Assembly (NCBI GenBank): GCA_038225555.1
Contig: JBBRRB010000002.1
Coordinates: forward strand, 186,001-250,000
Length of the DNA: 64,000 nucleotides
Direction of reading: 5' to 3'
DNA from: JANXQZ01 sp038225555
GTDB taxonomy: Bacteria; Acidobacteriota; Terriglobia; Bryobacterales; Bryobacteraceae
Under the pieces are notes generated by a model. It did not search any database. It worked only from the letters and a program-made list of their open reading frames with translations, and was not told the DNA's origin. Shown one piece after another: positions 16,779 to 25,413 of the stretch. The translations under genes and the position numbers were made by a program. Position 1 is the stretch's first letter; the number at the start of each line of letters is the position of its first letter.

Positions 16779-17525
16779 GTGCTCCTCTACGACAAAGTAG
16801 CTCTCATTACGGGCGCGGCGGCGGGCATCGGGGAAGCTATCGCCCGGCTTTTTGCAGTTGAGGGCGCGAAAGTGTTTCTGCTGGATATTGCTGCCGTAAA
16901 GAACAGCGCCACCGCCGAGTCGATCCGCTCAGAATCCGGCTTCGCGCGTGCCATCGCCGTCGATGTTTGCAGTGCCCCGTCCATAAACAACGCATGCAGT
17001 GCCGCGCTCGCCGAGTTTGGCCGGATTGACATCCTGGTAAACAACGCCGGCATCTTTCCCCGTCGCAGATTCATAGACATGAGCGAGGCGGAATGGGATC
17101 AGATGCAGGACGTGAACCTGAAGAGCATGTTCCACTGCATCAAAGCAATCGCGCCCGAAATGCTGGCGAAACAATCGGGCAAAATTGTGAACATCTCGTC
17201 GGTGACCTTTCACCTTGGCACGCCAGACCTCAGCCACTACGTGGCATCGAAGGGTGGTGTGATCGGGCTGACTCGTTCGCTGGCTCGGGAGTTCGGCGAG
17301 AGCAATGTCCACGTCAATTGCATCACCCCGGGCGCGATTCGTACTAAATCCGAGAAGCACTTTGTGACGGACCAGCAGGCTCAAGCCATGGTGGACAACC
17401 AAAGCCTAAAGCGGCGCATCCTCCCGCTCGACGTGGCGCGCACAGCGCTGTTCCTCGCGTCGGAATTAAGCGACGGACTAACCGGTCAGACGTTGAACGT
17501 GGATGGCGGTTGGCACATGCACTAG
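16779..17525 (+). CDS. Short-chain dehydrogenase/reductase
   Basis: A 248-residue NAD(P)-dependent oxidoreductase of the classical SDR family. The nucleotide-binding motif is TGAAAGIGEA near residue 12, the structural motif is NNAG, the catalytic Ser is in NISSVTFH, and Tyr and Lys are in HYVASKGG. PG and the C-terminal GQTLNVDGGW are standard. Length is normal for the family. It starts with GTG directly after the stop of the PEP-CTERM gene and is followed 18 bases later by proline dehydrogenase. The substrate is unknown; neighbours do not settle it. Confidence 0.9.
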   Translation: MLLYDKVALITGAAAGIGEAIARLFAVEGAKVFLLDIAAVKNSATAESIRSESGFARAIAVDVCSAPSINNACSAALAEFGRIDILVNNAGIFPRRRFIDMSEAEWDQMQDVNLKSMFHCIKAIAPEMLAKQSGKIVNISSVTFHLGTPDLSHYVASKGGVIGLTRSLAREFGESNVHVNCITPGAIRTKSEKHFVTDQQAQAMVDNQSLKRRILPLDVARTALFLASELSDGLTGQTLNVDGGWHMH

Positions 17526-17543
17526 CAAGCTATTCTGAAAGCA

Positions 17544-18455
17544 GTGCTGCGCAGCGGATTGCTGTTTCTCTCGCGACAAGCTTGGCTTCGACACTGGGTA
17601 GAAACGTCGCCAATCACAGATCGGGTCACGTCAAGGTTCGTGGCAGGTCTAACACTCGATCAGGAGATCGAGGTGATCCGCAAGCTAAACGCCGAGCGTA
17701 TTCTGGCCACGCTGGATTGCCTGGGCGAGAACGTTACAACGCTCCAGGATGCGGAGGCGTCGTGCGATGCCTATATGCAGGCGCTGGCGCGCATCGAAGA
17801 ACAAAGCTTGCAGGCGACGGTTTCCATAAAGCTTTCGCAATTTGGAATCGATCTGTCGCTCAAAGATTGTCAGGCCAACGTGGATGGACTCGTGGCGCGG
17901 GCAAAGGCGATCGGCAGCCGCGTGGAGATCGACATGGAAGCGAGCGAATACGTGGACCGCACCCTGCAAATCGTGAAAGCGATGCACGAGAAATACGAAT
18001 GCGTCCGCGCCGTGATTCAGGCCTACCTTTATCGGAGCGCCGATGATATCGCCGACCTCAGCCGCCGAGGAGTTCCGGTCCGTTTGTGCAAAGGAGCATA
18101 CAAGGAGCCGCCTCAAGTTGCGTTTCCAAGAAAGGGCGAAGTAGACGCGAATTACGTCCTCCTGATGAAGCAGTTGCTCGACACCGGCTCGTACCCCGCC
18201 ATCGCAAGTCATGATGAAAAGATCATCGAACAAGCGCTGCAGCACGTGCGTCAGAAGAAGATAGCCCCAGAGCGCTTCGAATTTCAGATGCTCTATGGAA
18301 TCCGGCGGGATCTGCAGCGGCGCTTGGTGGAAGAAGGATTTCGCATGCGTTTGTACGTGCCCTACGGAAGCGCGTGGTATCCATATTTCATGAGGCGACT
18401 GGCGGAGCGGCCTGCGAATGTTGTTTTCTTGGCACGCAACCTTCTTAGAAATTGA
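17544..18455 (+). CDS. Proline dehydrogenase
   Basis: A 303-residue FAD enzyme that oxidises L-proline to pyrroline-5-carboxylate and feeds electrons to quinone. It is the single-function bacterial form, equal to the proline dehydrogenase domain of PutA. Conserved text includes ATVSIKLSQFGIDLS, RVEIDMEASEYVDRTL, VRLCKGAYKEP, ASHDEKII and, at the end, YVPYGSAWYPYFMRRLAERP, whose two Arg bind the proline carboxylate. The start is GTG 17544. The partner P5C dehydrogenase gene is not in the window. With the epimerase-family gene and permease at 4030-6531 it points to growth on proline-type amino acids, though the loci are 11 kb apart. Confidence 0.92.
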   Translation: MLRSGLLFLSRQAWLRHWVETSPITDRVTSRFVAGLTLDQEIEVIRKLNAERILATLDCLGENVTTLQDAEASCDAYMQALARIEEQSLQATVSIKLSQFGIDLSLKDCQANVDGLVARAKAIGSRVEIDMEASEYVDRTLQIVKAMHEKYECVRAVIQAYLYRSADDIADLSRRGVPVRLCKGAYKEPPQVAFPRKGEVDANYVLLMKQLLDTGSYPAIASHDEKIIEQALQHVRQKKIAPERFEFQMLYGIRRDLQRRLVEEGFRMRLYVPYGSAWYPYFMRRLAERPANVVFLARNLLRN

Positions 18456-18494
18456 AGGCGGGAACGAGGGCGGAATCGAAGGAGTCCAACAGTC

Positions 18495-18914
18495 ATGAAG
18501 TATTGGGGCTATTGCTTGGCGAAGCTGGCGGTCGCGTGGGCTTTCATGTGGCTGCTTGGGCGAGGCATCCAACTGCTGTTTCCGCCGCGGCACGACGCTT
18601 TTGCGCGCGACTTAGCGTACACGTCGGCCATGATGCTCTATTTTCTGATCAGCGTCGGCGTGCTGTACTTGGTCGCTTGGGATCAGCGCTATCGCTGCCG
18701 GACCTGCCTGCGTTGGCTCAGGATGCCCGTTTCCGCGGGATCGTGGCCCAATATGTTTCTCAAAGGACAGCCGCGAATGGAATACATTTGCATCTATGGG
18801 CATGGCACCTTGAAGGTTCCAGAAGTGGAACTAAGCGGCGCAAAGAAACCGGATTGGCAGCCGCACGATGACGACATCTGGAAGGAATTGGAGTCGCTTG
18901 GAGAAAAGCGTTAA
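18495..18914 (+). CDS. Small membrane protein with CxxC
   Basis: A 139-residue protein I do not recognise. Two hydrophobic segments (about residues 5-30 and 45-65) place it in the inner membrane, followed by a soluble tail with CRTCLRW, a single CxxC that could bind metal or form a disulfide, and an acidic end (PHDDDIWKELESLGEKR). It is 39 bases after proline dehydrogenase and its stop overlaps the start of the next gene (TAATG at 18912-18916), so the two small genes are translationally coupled. Confidence 0.7.
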   Translation: MKYWGYCLAKLAVAWAFMWLLGRGIQLLFPPRHDAFARDLAYTSAMMLYFLISVGVLYLVAWDQRYRCRTCLRWLRMPVSAGSWPNMFLKGQPRMEYICIYGHGTLKVPEVELSGAKKPDWQPHDDDIWKELESLGEKR

Positions 18915-19231
18915 TGCGGATGGCCGGGGGAATCTTGGTGCTGGCCGCGCTGGCGCTGATCGGGGTGTTGCTGCTGCCTCCCTATTTCGAGAATTGGAAA
19001 TTGCAGCAATATTTGAACGATTTGGGCGCGGATGCGGCAACATCGCAGAAATCGGCCGAGGTGGTACGGGCGAATGTCGTGAGCAAGGCGGCAGAACTCG
19101 GGCTGCCGGTTCATACTGACGATGTGCGAGTGTCGAAAACCGGGGATGCATTTAAGATTGAGGTACTGTACTTGGTGCATGTCAATCTGGCGTTATATTC
19201 GGTGGACCTTCACTTTCGTCCCGCTGCTTGA
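18914..19231 (+). CDS. Small single-pass membrane protein, unknown
   Basis: A 105-residue protein with one N-terminal membrane anchor (about residues 4-24, ILVLAALALIGVLLLPP) and a periplasmic or cytoplasmic domain of about 80 residues (YFENWKLQQYLNDLGAD...VLYLVHVNLALYSVDLHF). It resembles short pilin-like or DUF4845-type proteins in layout but no firm match can be claimed. It overlaps the previous gene by one base and is followed 56 bases later by tRNA-Val. Confidence 0.68.
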   Translation: MRMAGGILVLAALALIGVLLLPPYFENWKLQQYLNDLGADAATSQKSAEVVRANVVSKAAELGLPVHTDDVRVSKTGDAFKIEVLYLVHVNLALYSVDLHFRPAA

Positions 19232-19287
19232 ATTCCGCAAAGATCTCCTGGCACACTGTAGTAAAATCGAGGTTCGCCCCGAGTTCA

Positions 19288-19364
19288 GGGCGCGTAGCTC
19301 AGTTGGTTAGAGCGCCTGCTTCACACGCAGGAGGTCGCAGGTTCGAGTCCTGCCGCGCCCACCA
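19288..19364 (+). tRNA. tRNA-Val (CAC)
   Basis: A full cloverleaf is visible: acceptor GGGCGCG/CGCGCCC, D-arm GCTC...GAGC, anticodon stem CCTGC/GCAGG with loop TTCACAC and anticodon CAC, T-arm GCAGG-TTCGAGT-CCTGC, then ACCA encoded. It is followed at once by an inverted repeat and a decayed mobile-type gene, which fits a used integration site. Confidence 0.95.
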
Positions 19365-19401
19365 TCGTCTAAATCATTGAATTTTATCTAGGTTAGACGA
19401 T
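19364..19401. repeat. Perfect 9-bp inverted repeat at tRNA-Val end
   Basis: ATCGTCTAA (19364-19372) and TTAGACGAT (19393-19401) are perfect inverted repeats around a 20-base AT-rich loop. The left arm begins in the last base of the tRNA. It may be the tRNA terminator or the end of the insertion that brought the decayed gene downstream. Confidence 0.45.
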
Positions 19402-19498
19402 CGGTTCGGTAGTTGACTCCATCCGGTCCAGTTGTGGCCAGTCGAATTCCAATCGACGCCCAGGCTTTGGGTAAATACGAGGACTCTCGATTCACCGT

Positions 19499-20275
19499 GT
19501 GGCATCGTTCTTTCCGTTTCAGGCCACGTACTATTTGAACGGCCACAACTTCATTGAGCGGGAACTGAAGCGTGAGAAAGTTGCGTTCCGCAAGAACGAC
19601 AACGCGATCCTGAAGGTGTCCGATGTGGCGGCATTGCAGGCGGCTGATCGCTTCACTTCCGGCGTGATCCAGAAGCGCCTGGATCACTGGACTCTGCGGC
19701 TTGACTCCAGCTTCTCCAAACGAGAACGGGCGGCGATGAATCTGAGCCGGTTCTACGCCCTGAACCAGATCGAGTACTGCCGGAACTTTATCTTCAAACG
19801 GCATCTTCCGATCCACAAAATCTTTGAGCGTTCCTGCCAGATCGGTTTATGGCGGATGACCGCCAACAAGATCTCTGAGATCTTGGGCGGCCGGATCACA
19901 AAGAAGATGAAGGGCAAGCTGAACACGACGGTGGAGCGGATCGAACACGGCCATCCCATTTTCCGGGCATACTGGAAGAACGCTTCATCAAACAACATGA
20001 GAAGTTCTCCACGTTCCTGCGCAATGAAGCCTGCTCCAACAATCTCACCGACTTTGGGCTGAAGAAAGGCCTGAGCCATCTGGAGGAGGTTCGGAAAAGT
20101 TCCTCCAGATTACAGACCGCTTCGCCGGGTTTCAGGCGCAGTGCCTCAATGTCCACGTCGACTTTCCCCTTCTGCATGGCTGGCCCTGCCCATCACCGTT
20201 GGAACGGCGAAGTTTCCCGGCATCAAAATCCACGACACCCGCATGATCCGCCTGATGGAGGTCTTGCTGGACGTT
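19499..20275 (+). pseudogene. Decayed mobile-type gene of unknown function
   Basis: One protein can be followed through at least four frames. It begins in frame at ATYYLNGHNFIERELKREKV, runs to about 19978, continues in a second frame (FIKQHEKFSTFLRNEACSNN...GLSHLEEVRK), a third (FLQITDRFAGFQAQCLNVHV), and a fourth (LALPITVGTAKFPGIKIHD...MIRLMEVLL). I recall related proteins as multi-copy, probably mobile-element-borne and without assigned function; this is memory, not a search. The intact form would be about 450-500 residues. The 5' end is also missing. The gap from 20276 to 20353 holds nothing else. Confidence 0.65.
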
Positions 20276-20353
20276 CACCTCGCTATGATTCTGTTTCCGT
20301 TCAAGCTTGAACAGCGGTCTGAACGGAATCTAGACGAGGCTTCGACGCCTGCA

Positions 20354-21172
20354 TTAGTGCGAAATGTCTCTTCGCGAGTAAAGAAAGTACGCCAGTGCGA
20401 AGGCAGCAGTTGCGACTCCACCCAGTACGTACACGCTTTTTAAGGGCAGAGCCGAGCCCGTCACCAATTCAAAAGCCGTGTAATAGCGGAACGGCGAAAG
20501 CCACGCGACCGATTCCGCCGGCTTCCATGCCCGGCCGATGTAGTCGGTGAGGTACGCCGTCAGCGCCAGCAACCCGGCGATGGCTCCCGCGGAACCCCTC
20601 CGACGGCAGGCGCAACCGATCGCCATCGTAATCGCGCTCCAACAGAGCATCAGAAGGCCCAGATTGATCGCCAGCGAACCAACGAGGCCAGCCGATGGCC
20701 AGCCAGCGTCCTTCGCAGCAAACTGATTTAGACCGATCCACGTGCCGATTGCCATCATGGCGAGCAAATAGAGGGTAGAGATCAGCGCCACCAAAATGGA
20801 CCGGGTTACGATCCAGTGCCTCGCTACGGGCCGCGCCAGCACAAGATCGATGAATCCGGTCTCAATCTCCATGACCGGAATTGTCGCCAATGTCAGGCAG
20901 ACCGAAACCAGCGCTCCCATCACAACAGGATGAAAATATCCCAGGCACACAATCCCTTTGAATGTGAGAAACGCGACAAATGAGGGTCCCAATACTTCGC
21001 GCGCGAATGAAGGGACCAGGTCGGCCATTTGCGCGAACGAATTGGAAGCTTGAATCGAATTGGCCTGGAGAATGAGGACAACCTGGAACCCGGCCAGCAA
21101 CACGCCGGCGGCCAGGAGAAACTTGCGGACCCGTCGAAGTGCCTGAGTGATCAGCGCGAAGAGCACGGTCAT
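20354..21172 (-). CDS. ABC-2 type transporter permease
   Basis: A 272-residue membrane protein with about six hydrophobic segments, beginning MTVLFALITQALRRVRKFLL. The block FIDLVLARPVARHWIVTRSIL is typical of ABC-2 permeases. The start ATG at 21170-21172 overlaps the stop of the ATPase gene (ATGA); the longer frame reaching 21304 would lie inside that gene. Together they form a two-gene exporter with unknown cargo. Its stop is 79 bases from the decayed mobile-type gene that runs toward it. Confidence 0.87.
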   Translation of the reverse strand: MTVLFALITQALRRVRKFLLAAGVLLAGFQVVLILQANSIQASNSFAQMADLVPSFAREVLGPSFVAFLTFKGIVCLGYFHPVVMGALVSVCLTLATIPVMEIETGFIDLVLARPVARHWIVTRSILVALISTLYLLAMMAIGTWIGLNQFAAKDAGWPSAGLVGSLAINLGLLMLCWSAITMAIGCACRRRGSAGAIAGLLALTAYLTDYIGRAWKPAESVAWLSPFRYYTAFELVTGSALPLKSVYVLGGVATAAFALAYFLYSRRDISH

Positions 21173-22080
21173 TGGGCGCCATCCCGGTAGTACTTGACCA
21201 GGACATCTTCGAGTCGTGCTTCTTCGATCGCGAGGTCCGCCACGGGCAGCGCCGCAAGAAACGAAAGAAGAGAACCAAGCTGCCCCGTCACGCGAAGAAT
21301 CCAAGTGCGAGGGCTCGCGTCAATCATCTCGCAACCCTGCGGCAGGTGAGCCGGAACGGGAGTCTCCTGCTGAAATGTGACGCGCACGCGCCTGGATGCG
21401 AGTTTCCGTGCGTCTTCGACGGAGGAGAGCAATACGACCTTGCCTTTCCCCAACACCGCGATGCGGTCGCACACCCGCTCTACTTCGGGCAGAACGTGCG
21501 ATGACATGAAAACGGTGCGCCCACGGTTGCGCGAATCGGCCAGCAATTCATAGAAAGATTCCTGCATGAGGGGATCGAGACTTTCCGTGGGTTCGTCCAG
21601 AATCAGCAGGAGCGGGTCGGCTTGAAACGCCTGGATCAAGCCGAGTTTCCGTTTCATGCCGGTGCTGTACTCGCGCAGCTTTCTCGAAAGATCGCGATCG
21701 CTTAGCTCAAAGCGCTCGATCAGGTTATGTCGATGCTCACTGGAAACGGGTCTGCCCCCGATTCGCTCCCAGAACGACAGCATTTCCTGTCCTGTCGAAT
21801 CGGAATAGATTCCCATTTCGCCTGGCAAATATCCCACGGCGGAGCGGGCTTTCAAGCTGTCTGACTGGCAATCATGCCCGAAGACGGCGGCACTGCCCGA
21901 GGTGGGGCGCAGCAGGTCGAGTAAGATTCTGATGGTGGTAGTCTTGCCTGCGCCGTTCAGCCCGAGGAATCCAAAGACCTCACCGCGCGAAATCTCCAAG
22001 TCAAGACGATCTACAGCGATTAGCTTGCCGTAGCACTTTGTCAATCCACGAATCGAGATCGCAGCGGGGCCGGAGAGCAC
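21169..22080 (-). CDS. ABC transporter ATP-binding protein
   Basis: A 303-residue exporter ATPase. Walker A is GLNGAGKTTT (Leu in the place of the usual Pro), the signature is EYSTGMKRKLGLIQAF, Walker B is LLILDEPTESLDP and the H-loop is SSHVLPE. The last 90 residues form the usual accessory domain of drug-resistance type ATPases. The start is GTG 22080. It is the first gene of the pair with the permease. Confidence 0.9.
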   Translation of the reverse strand: MLSGPAAISIRGLTKCYGKLIAVDRLDLEISRGEVFGFLGLNGAGKTTTIRILLDLLRPTSGSAAVFGHDCQSDSLKARSAVGYLPGEMGIYSDSTGQEMLSFWERIGGRPVSSEHRHNLIERFELSDRDLSRKLREYSTGMKRKLGLIQAFQADPLLLILDEPTESLDPLMQESFYELLADSRNRGRTVFMSSHVLPEVERVCDRIAVLGKGKVVLLSSVEDARKLASRRVRVTFQQETPVPAHLPQGCEMIDASPRTWILRVTGQLGSLLSFLAALPVADLAIEEARLEDVLVKYYRDGAQ

Positions 22081-22206
22081 AACAGAATTCTAACGCAGAC
22101 TTTATTTAGTGGCGGGCCGGTGCATTGACTTTCCCTCTCCGCTAACACAGGATAAGTGATGCCCGCTTTGTCAACCAGTTCTGTTTGCTGACGCTCCACA
22201 CTCCAC

Positions 22207-22972
22207 ATGATCAAGAGATTGATTGTCGGCGCTAACAGCAGGTCTGTGCCTGGCCCAACAAACTGGAATTGCCGGGCGCATCACCGACCCCTCCCAGGCA
22301 AGCGTCGCCGCCAGAGTAACGGCAACAAGCGATGAAGGTTCCACGTCCACAACGCTCTAGAACGCGCAAGGGCTCTATCAATTCCCCACGCTTCGGGCGG
22401 CGAAGCATGTGCTGCGTTTCGAGGTGCCGGGATTCGCTTTAGCCGAACGGACGATTTCGCTCCTGGTCGGGCAGGTAGCTACAATAGACGTGGCACTGCA
22501 GTTAGCGACCGCATCTTCTTTTGTCGCATTCCAGGCTTCCACGCCTGCGGTGGACACCGCCAGCTCCACCATCGAGGGGAACGTCAGCCCGGCGGAGGTG
22601 AGCAAGATACCACTCAACGGGCGCAACTATCTTCAACTCGCAATGTTGGTGCCCGGGATCACTAGCAACGATGTGACCAATTCTCCGCTCGGTGCCACTG
22701 ATAGCGCAAAAATCCAGATCAAGGTGGACGGGCAGCAGATGACTCAGAACTCCGCCAGCGGCGGCTTTGGCGAGCCGCAATACAGCCAGGATGCCATCGA
22801 TCAGTTCAAGATCATCACCAGTCGCTTCGACGCGACGCCGGGCCGGTCCTCGCGCATGCAGGTGAATGTGCAGACCCAAGTCCGGCAGCAATCGATTTCA
22901 CGGCACGCCTATGGCTACCTAGGAGGGCGAACGGCGGCCCAGCAAAACGGGATCTGGACAAGTTTACGATAG
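22207..22972 (+). pseudogene. TonB-dependent receptor remnant
   Basis: The N-terminal part of an outer-membrane receptor with a carboxypeptidase-regulatory-like domain. An ATG at 22207 opens a leader, then the frame shifts near 22230 (LTAGLCLAQQTGIAGRITDPS), hits an in-frame TAG inside TTL*NAQGLYQFP, and continues through the plug-domain text (VSKIPLNGRNYLQLAMLVPG, KVDGQQMTQNSASGG, DQFKIITSRFDATPGRSS). A further shift separates QVNVQTQ from KSGSNRFHGT. The whole beta-barrel of about 700-900 residues is gone. Intact relatives are large and numerous in acidobacteria and take up glycans or peptides. The 126 bases before it hold nothing I recognise. Confidence 0.75.
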
Positions 22973-23014
22973 CGTCGCATACTCACCCTTACGCAAAAAT
23001 TGCCATCATGGAAT

Positions 23015-24181
23015 ATGTTCTCGAGCCGGCTCCAGTGGGACATGCAGTTGAACCCTATCGCGAAGTTGCTGGCCAGAAAGCGCGCTGCCGGGACTGAAAT
23101 TCTCGACCTCTCTGAATCGAATCCGACCAATGCTCAGTTGTCATATCCGGTTCACGACATCGTTTCGGCATTTTCCGACCCGCAGATCCTCCGCTATGAT
23201 CCAAACCCCGCCGGCATGCGGTCGGCTCGCGAGGCTGTTTGCGAGTACTACGGCGGCGCCATTTCGCCGGATCGCGTTCTGCTCACCACCAGCACCAGCG
23301 AGGCGTACGCGTTCCTGTTTAAACTGCTGACCGATCCTGGCGACGAAGTGCTGGTTCCGCGCCCGTCCTACCCGCTTTTCGAATTCCTCGCGGGCATGGA
23401 ATTGGTTCGAGTCGCGCCCTATCCGCTCGTTTACCACGGAACGTGGGAGATCGACTTCGATGCTCTAGCACGACAAGCGAATGACCGAACACGAGCGATA
23501 GTTCTAGTGAATCCGAACAACCCCACTGGTTCGTTTCTGCATTCGTCCGAGTTGGAACCTTTAGTCCGGTTTTGCCGCGATCATTGCTTGGCGCTGATTT
23601 CGGACGAAGTCTTCGCCGACTATGGGTTCGGCGCTGATACTAACCGCGTGACTTCGCTTCGCGGCGTCTCCGATGTCCTTACCTTTTGTCTGAGCGGACT
23701 CTCCAAGGTCGCCGCGCTGCCCCAAGTTAAGCTGGGCTGGATTCTGGTCAGCGGACCCGAACCGGTCCGCACCGAAGCCAAGGCAAAGCTCGAACTGATC
23801 GCCGATACGTACCTGTCAGTGGGAGCGCCCGTCCAGATCGCCGCGCAGACACTGTTTCGGTCAGGTACAACGGTTCGCGATCAGATCGTCAAGAGAACAA
23901 CTCGTAACCTTGCCGCGCTTCGGGAGTCGCTTGCAGCAGACTCTCCCGCGCTATTGCGCAACGTGGAAGGCGGTTGGTATGCGACTCTTCAAGTGCCTAA
24001 GATCCGGACCGAAGAGGAGTGGGTATTAGATCTGATCGAACGGAGCAACGTGCTCGTGCAGCCCGGCTATTTTTACGATTTTCAATCGGAGGCTTTCCTG
24101 ATCTTGAGCCTGCTTACGCACCCCGAGGTATTCGACGCAGGGCTCGCAAGATTACAGGCGCATATAAATTGTTCATCGTGA
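23015..24181 (+). CDS. Class I/II PLP-dependent aminotransferase
   Basis: A 388-residue fold-type I aminotransferase. The substrate-binding text SESNPTNAQLSYP is at the N-terminus, then RYDPNPAGMRSAREAVCEYYGG, LTTSTSEAYAFLFKLL, VNPNNPTGS, SDEVFADYGF and the PLP lysine in LSGLSKVAALPQVKLGW. The C-terminal Arg that binds the carboxylate is not assigned. ATG 23015 is preferred to TTG 23000, which is five codons longer. The acceptor and donor cannot be named. It lies 42 bases after a receptor remnant and is terminated by the strong hairpin at 24199-24230. Confidence 0.88.
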   Translation: MFSSRLQWDMQLNPIAKLLARKRAAGTEILDLSESNPTNAQLSYPVHDIVSAFSDPQILRYDPNPAGMRSAREAVCEYYGGAISPDRVLLTTSTSEAYAFLFKLLTDPGDEVLVPRPSYPLFEFLAGMELVRVAPYPLVYHGTWEIDFDALARQANDRTRAIVLVNPNNPTGSFLHSSELEPLVRFCRDHCLALISDEVFADYGFGADTNRVTSLRGVSDVLTFCLSGLSKVAALPQVKLGWILVSGPEPVRTEAKAKLELIADTYLSVGAPVQIAAQTLFRSGTTVRDQIVKRTTRNLAALRESLAADSPALLRNVEGGWYATLQVPKIRTEEEWVLDLIERSNVLVQPGYFYDFQSEAFLILSLLTHPEVFDAGLARLQAHINCSS

Positions 24182-24198
24182 GGGACTTAGCGAACAAA

Positions 24199-24230
24199 TT
24201 GTGGGGCAGCCAATCTCGGCTGCCCCACAA
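24199..24230. terminator. Perfect 13-bp hairpin between convergent genes
   Basis: TTGTGGGGCAGCC (24199-24211) and GGCTGCCCCACAA (24218-24230) are exact inverted repeats around AATCTC. It fills the 50-base gap between the aminotransferase and CBM9-like genes, whose ends face each other, so a two-way terminator is the natural reading. No T run is present. Its right arm ends directly at the stop codon of the minus-strand gene. Confidence 0.7.
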
Positions 24231-24231
24231 G

Positions 24232-24924
24232 TCATCTCGCAAGTTCCAAAATTCCGAACGCCTCAGGCACGTGATAATTGCGAGCATGAGTCGGCTGCCA
24301 TGCGATCATCTTGCGATCAGGAGGCGGACCCTGCATCCGATAAAAGTTCACCCTGAATTTCCGGCCCGCTTCCGGCCTCTCTTCTGAGACCGACTTGAAC
24401 GGAATCCGCATCTCCCCATACCAGATTTTGCGTTCCTCATCAATCCGGGTCTTCAATTGAAACCCTGAATTCCAAGGCACGCCACCGCCCGGCAGAGCAT
24501 TCTTGCGATCAATGTCCAGATCCACCCACTCTCCCTTGGGCGAAATCTCGAACTCCTTGTAGCGGAAAATGTTTTGAAAGTCCCAGCCGATGAACACCTC
24601 GGCCACATCCCAGTTCCAGAGCTTGTCCGTTTCGGCGTCCGTGACTGGATTCGGCTTTAAATACAGCTCATGGTAAGGACAAATGAACAGAAAGTAGATA
24701 CTGTCCTTCGTCCAGCGAGACCGAATCTCGGTGCGATGTCCGGGAACCGCCGAGCCCAGCGCATCGTTCGAAGCGAAGACGGCAGGCGCGTTCTTCCATT
24801 GCGGACTTGCAGGGTCGGCTGTGGGCGCGGAGTCGGCCGCGGACTCGCTGCTGATGATGACAGCGGGTTGCGCGGCCAAGACTCCGCCGACAATCAGAGA
24901 AGCGAGAAGCAGCTTGAGGAGCAT
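24232..24924 (-). CDS. Secreted CBM9-like carbohydrate-binding protein
   Basis: A 230-residue protein with a signal peptide (MLLKLLLASLIVGGVLAAQP) and a single beta-sandwich domain of the carbohydrate-binding family 9 type. Supporting text: TEIRSRWTKDSIYFLFICPY, KLWNWDVAEVFIGWDF, EFEISPKGEWVDLDID, GFQLKTRID and WYGEMRIPFKSV. Relatives bind sugar ends or stand as domains of larger enzymes; here it stands alone. The family match is from layout and these motifs. It is three bases downstream of the NIPSNAP gene, so they form one transcript. Confidence 0.78.
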   Translation of the reverse strand: MLLKLLLASLIVGGVLAAQPAVIISSESAADSAPTADPASPQWKNAPAVFASNDALGSAVPGHRTEIRSRWTKDSIYFLFICPYHELYLKPNPVTDAETDKLWNWDVAEVFIGWDFQNIFRYKEFEISPKGEWVDLDIDRKNALPGGGVPWNSGFQLKTRIDEERKIWYGEMRIPFKSVSEERPEAGRKFRVNFYRMQGPPPDRKMIAWQPTHARNYHVPEAFGILELAR

Positions 24925-24927
24925 TGA

Positions 24928-25389
24928 CTATTTCACCGGCGCGTAGTCGGTGGCCTTCATGAACACGGAATCCACCTTCTCCACCAGCTTGCCATTCGCC
25001 TCCGAAGCCTTCGACACTTTCTGCCATTCCGGATCGTCGCGAAATGCTTTCCATGCCGTAGCAGCGGCTTCGCGGCTCGGGAACTCGAGCACGTAGATCA
25101 GAGTATTTTCCGATCCTTTGTCCTGATCCGTAGGTCCCCAGAACGACACCACCTTCATGCCATGCCGCGCGAAGATCTCGAGGGTGTGCTCGCGAAAGCG
25201 CTTATGCACTTCCTCCAACTTGCCTGGAAATGCGTGATAGGTGCGCAGTTCGTACACTCTGGATGTCTTCACCAGCGATGGGCTGGGTGCCTGCTGAGGC
25301 ATGCTTTGGCCTGAAGCGGAACTCATGGCCATCAGCGTAGCAAAGCAAACGGAAGCGAATACTTGTTTCAACATGAAGGATTTCATCAT
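24928..25389 (-). CDS. Secreted NIPSNAP-family protein
   Basis: A 153-residue protein with a signal peptide (about residues 1-26, ending ASGQ). The rest is one NIPSNAP domain, a ferredoxin-like fold: YELRTYHAFPGKLEEVHKRFREHTLEIFARHGMKVVSFW, then NTLIYVLEFPSREAAATAW and a C-terminal strand. The biochemical role of the family is not established. Export is unusual for the wider family but common in acidobacteria and planctomycetes. It lies between the DUF2911 gene (24 bases upstream) and the CBM9-like gene (three bases downstream). Confidence 0.85.
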   Translation of the reverse strand: MMKSFMLKQVFASVCFATLMAMSSASGQSMPQQAPSPSLVKTSRVYELRTYHAFPGKLEEVHKRFREHTLEIFARHGMKVVSFWGPTDQDKGSENTLIYVLEFPSREAAATAWKAFRDDPEWQKVSKASEANGKLVEKVDSVFMKATDYAPVK

Positions 25390-25413
25390 AGACGAAACAA
25401 GTATACGCGAACG

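Noticed and set aside
19499..20330. Reading the region after tRNA-Val as an intact integrase.
   Set aside because: No tyrosine- or serine-recombinase motif is visible in any frame; the recognisable text belongs to a different, unassigned family.
20354..21304. Longer start for the ABC permease at 21304.
   Set aside because: The extra 44 residues overlap the ATPase gene and are Arg- and Ser-rich; the ATGA overlap at 21169-21172 gives the natural start.
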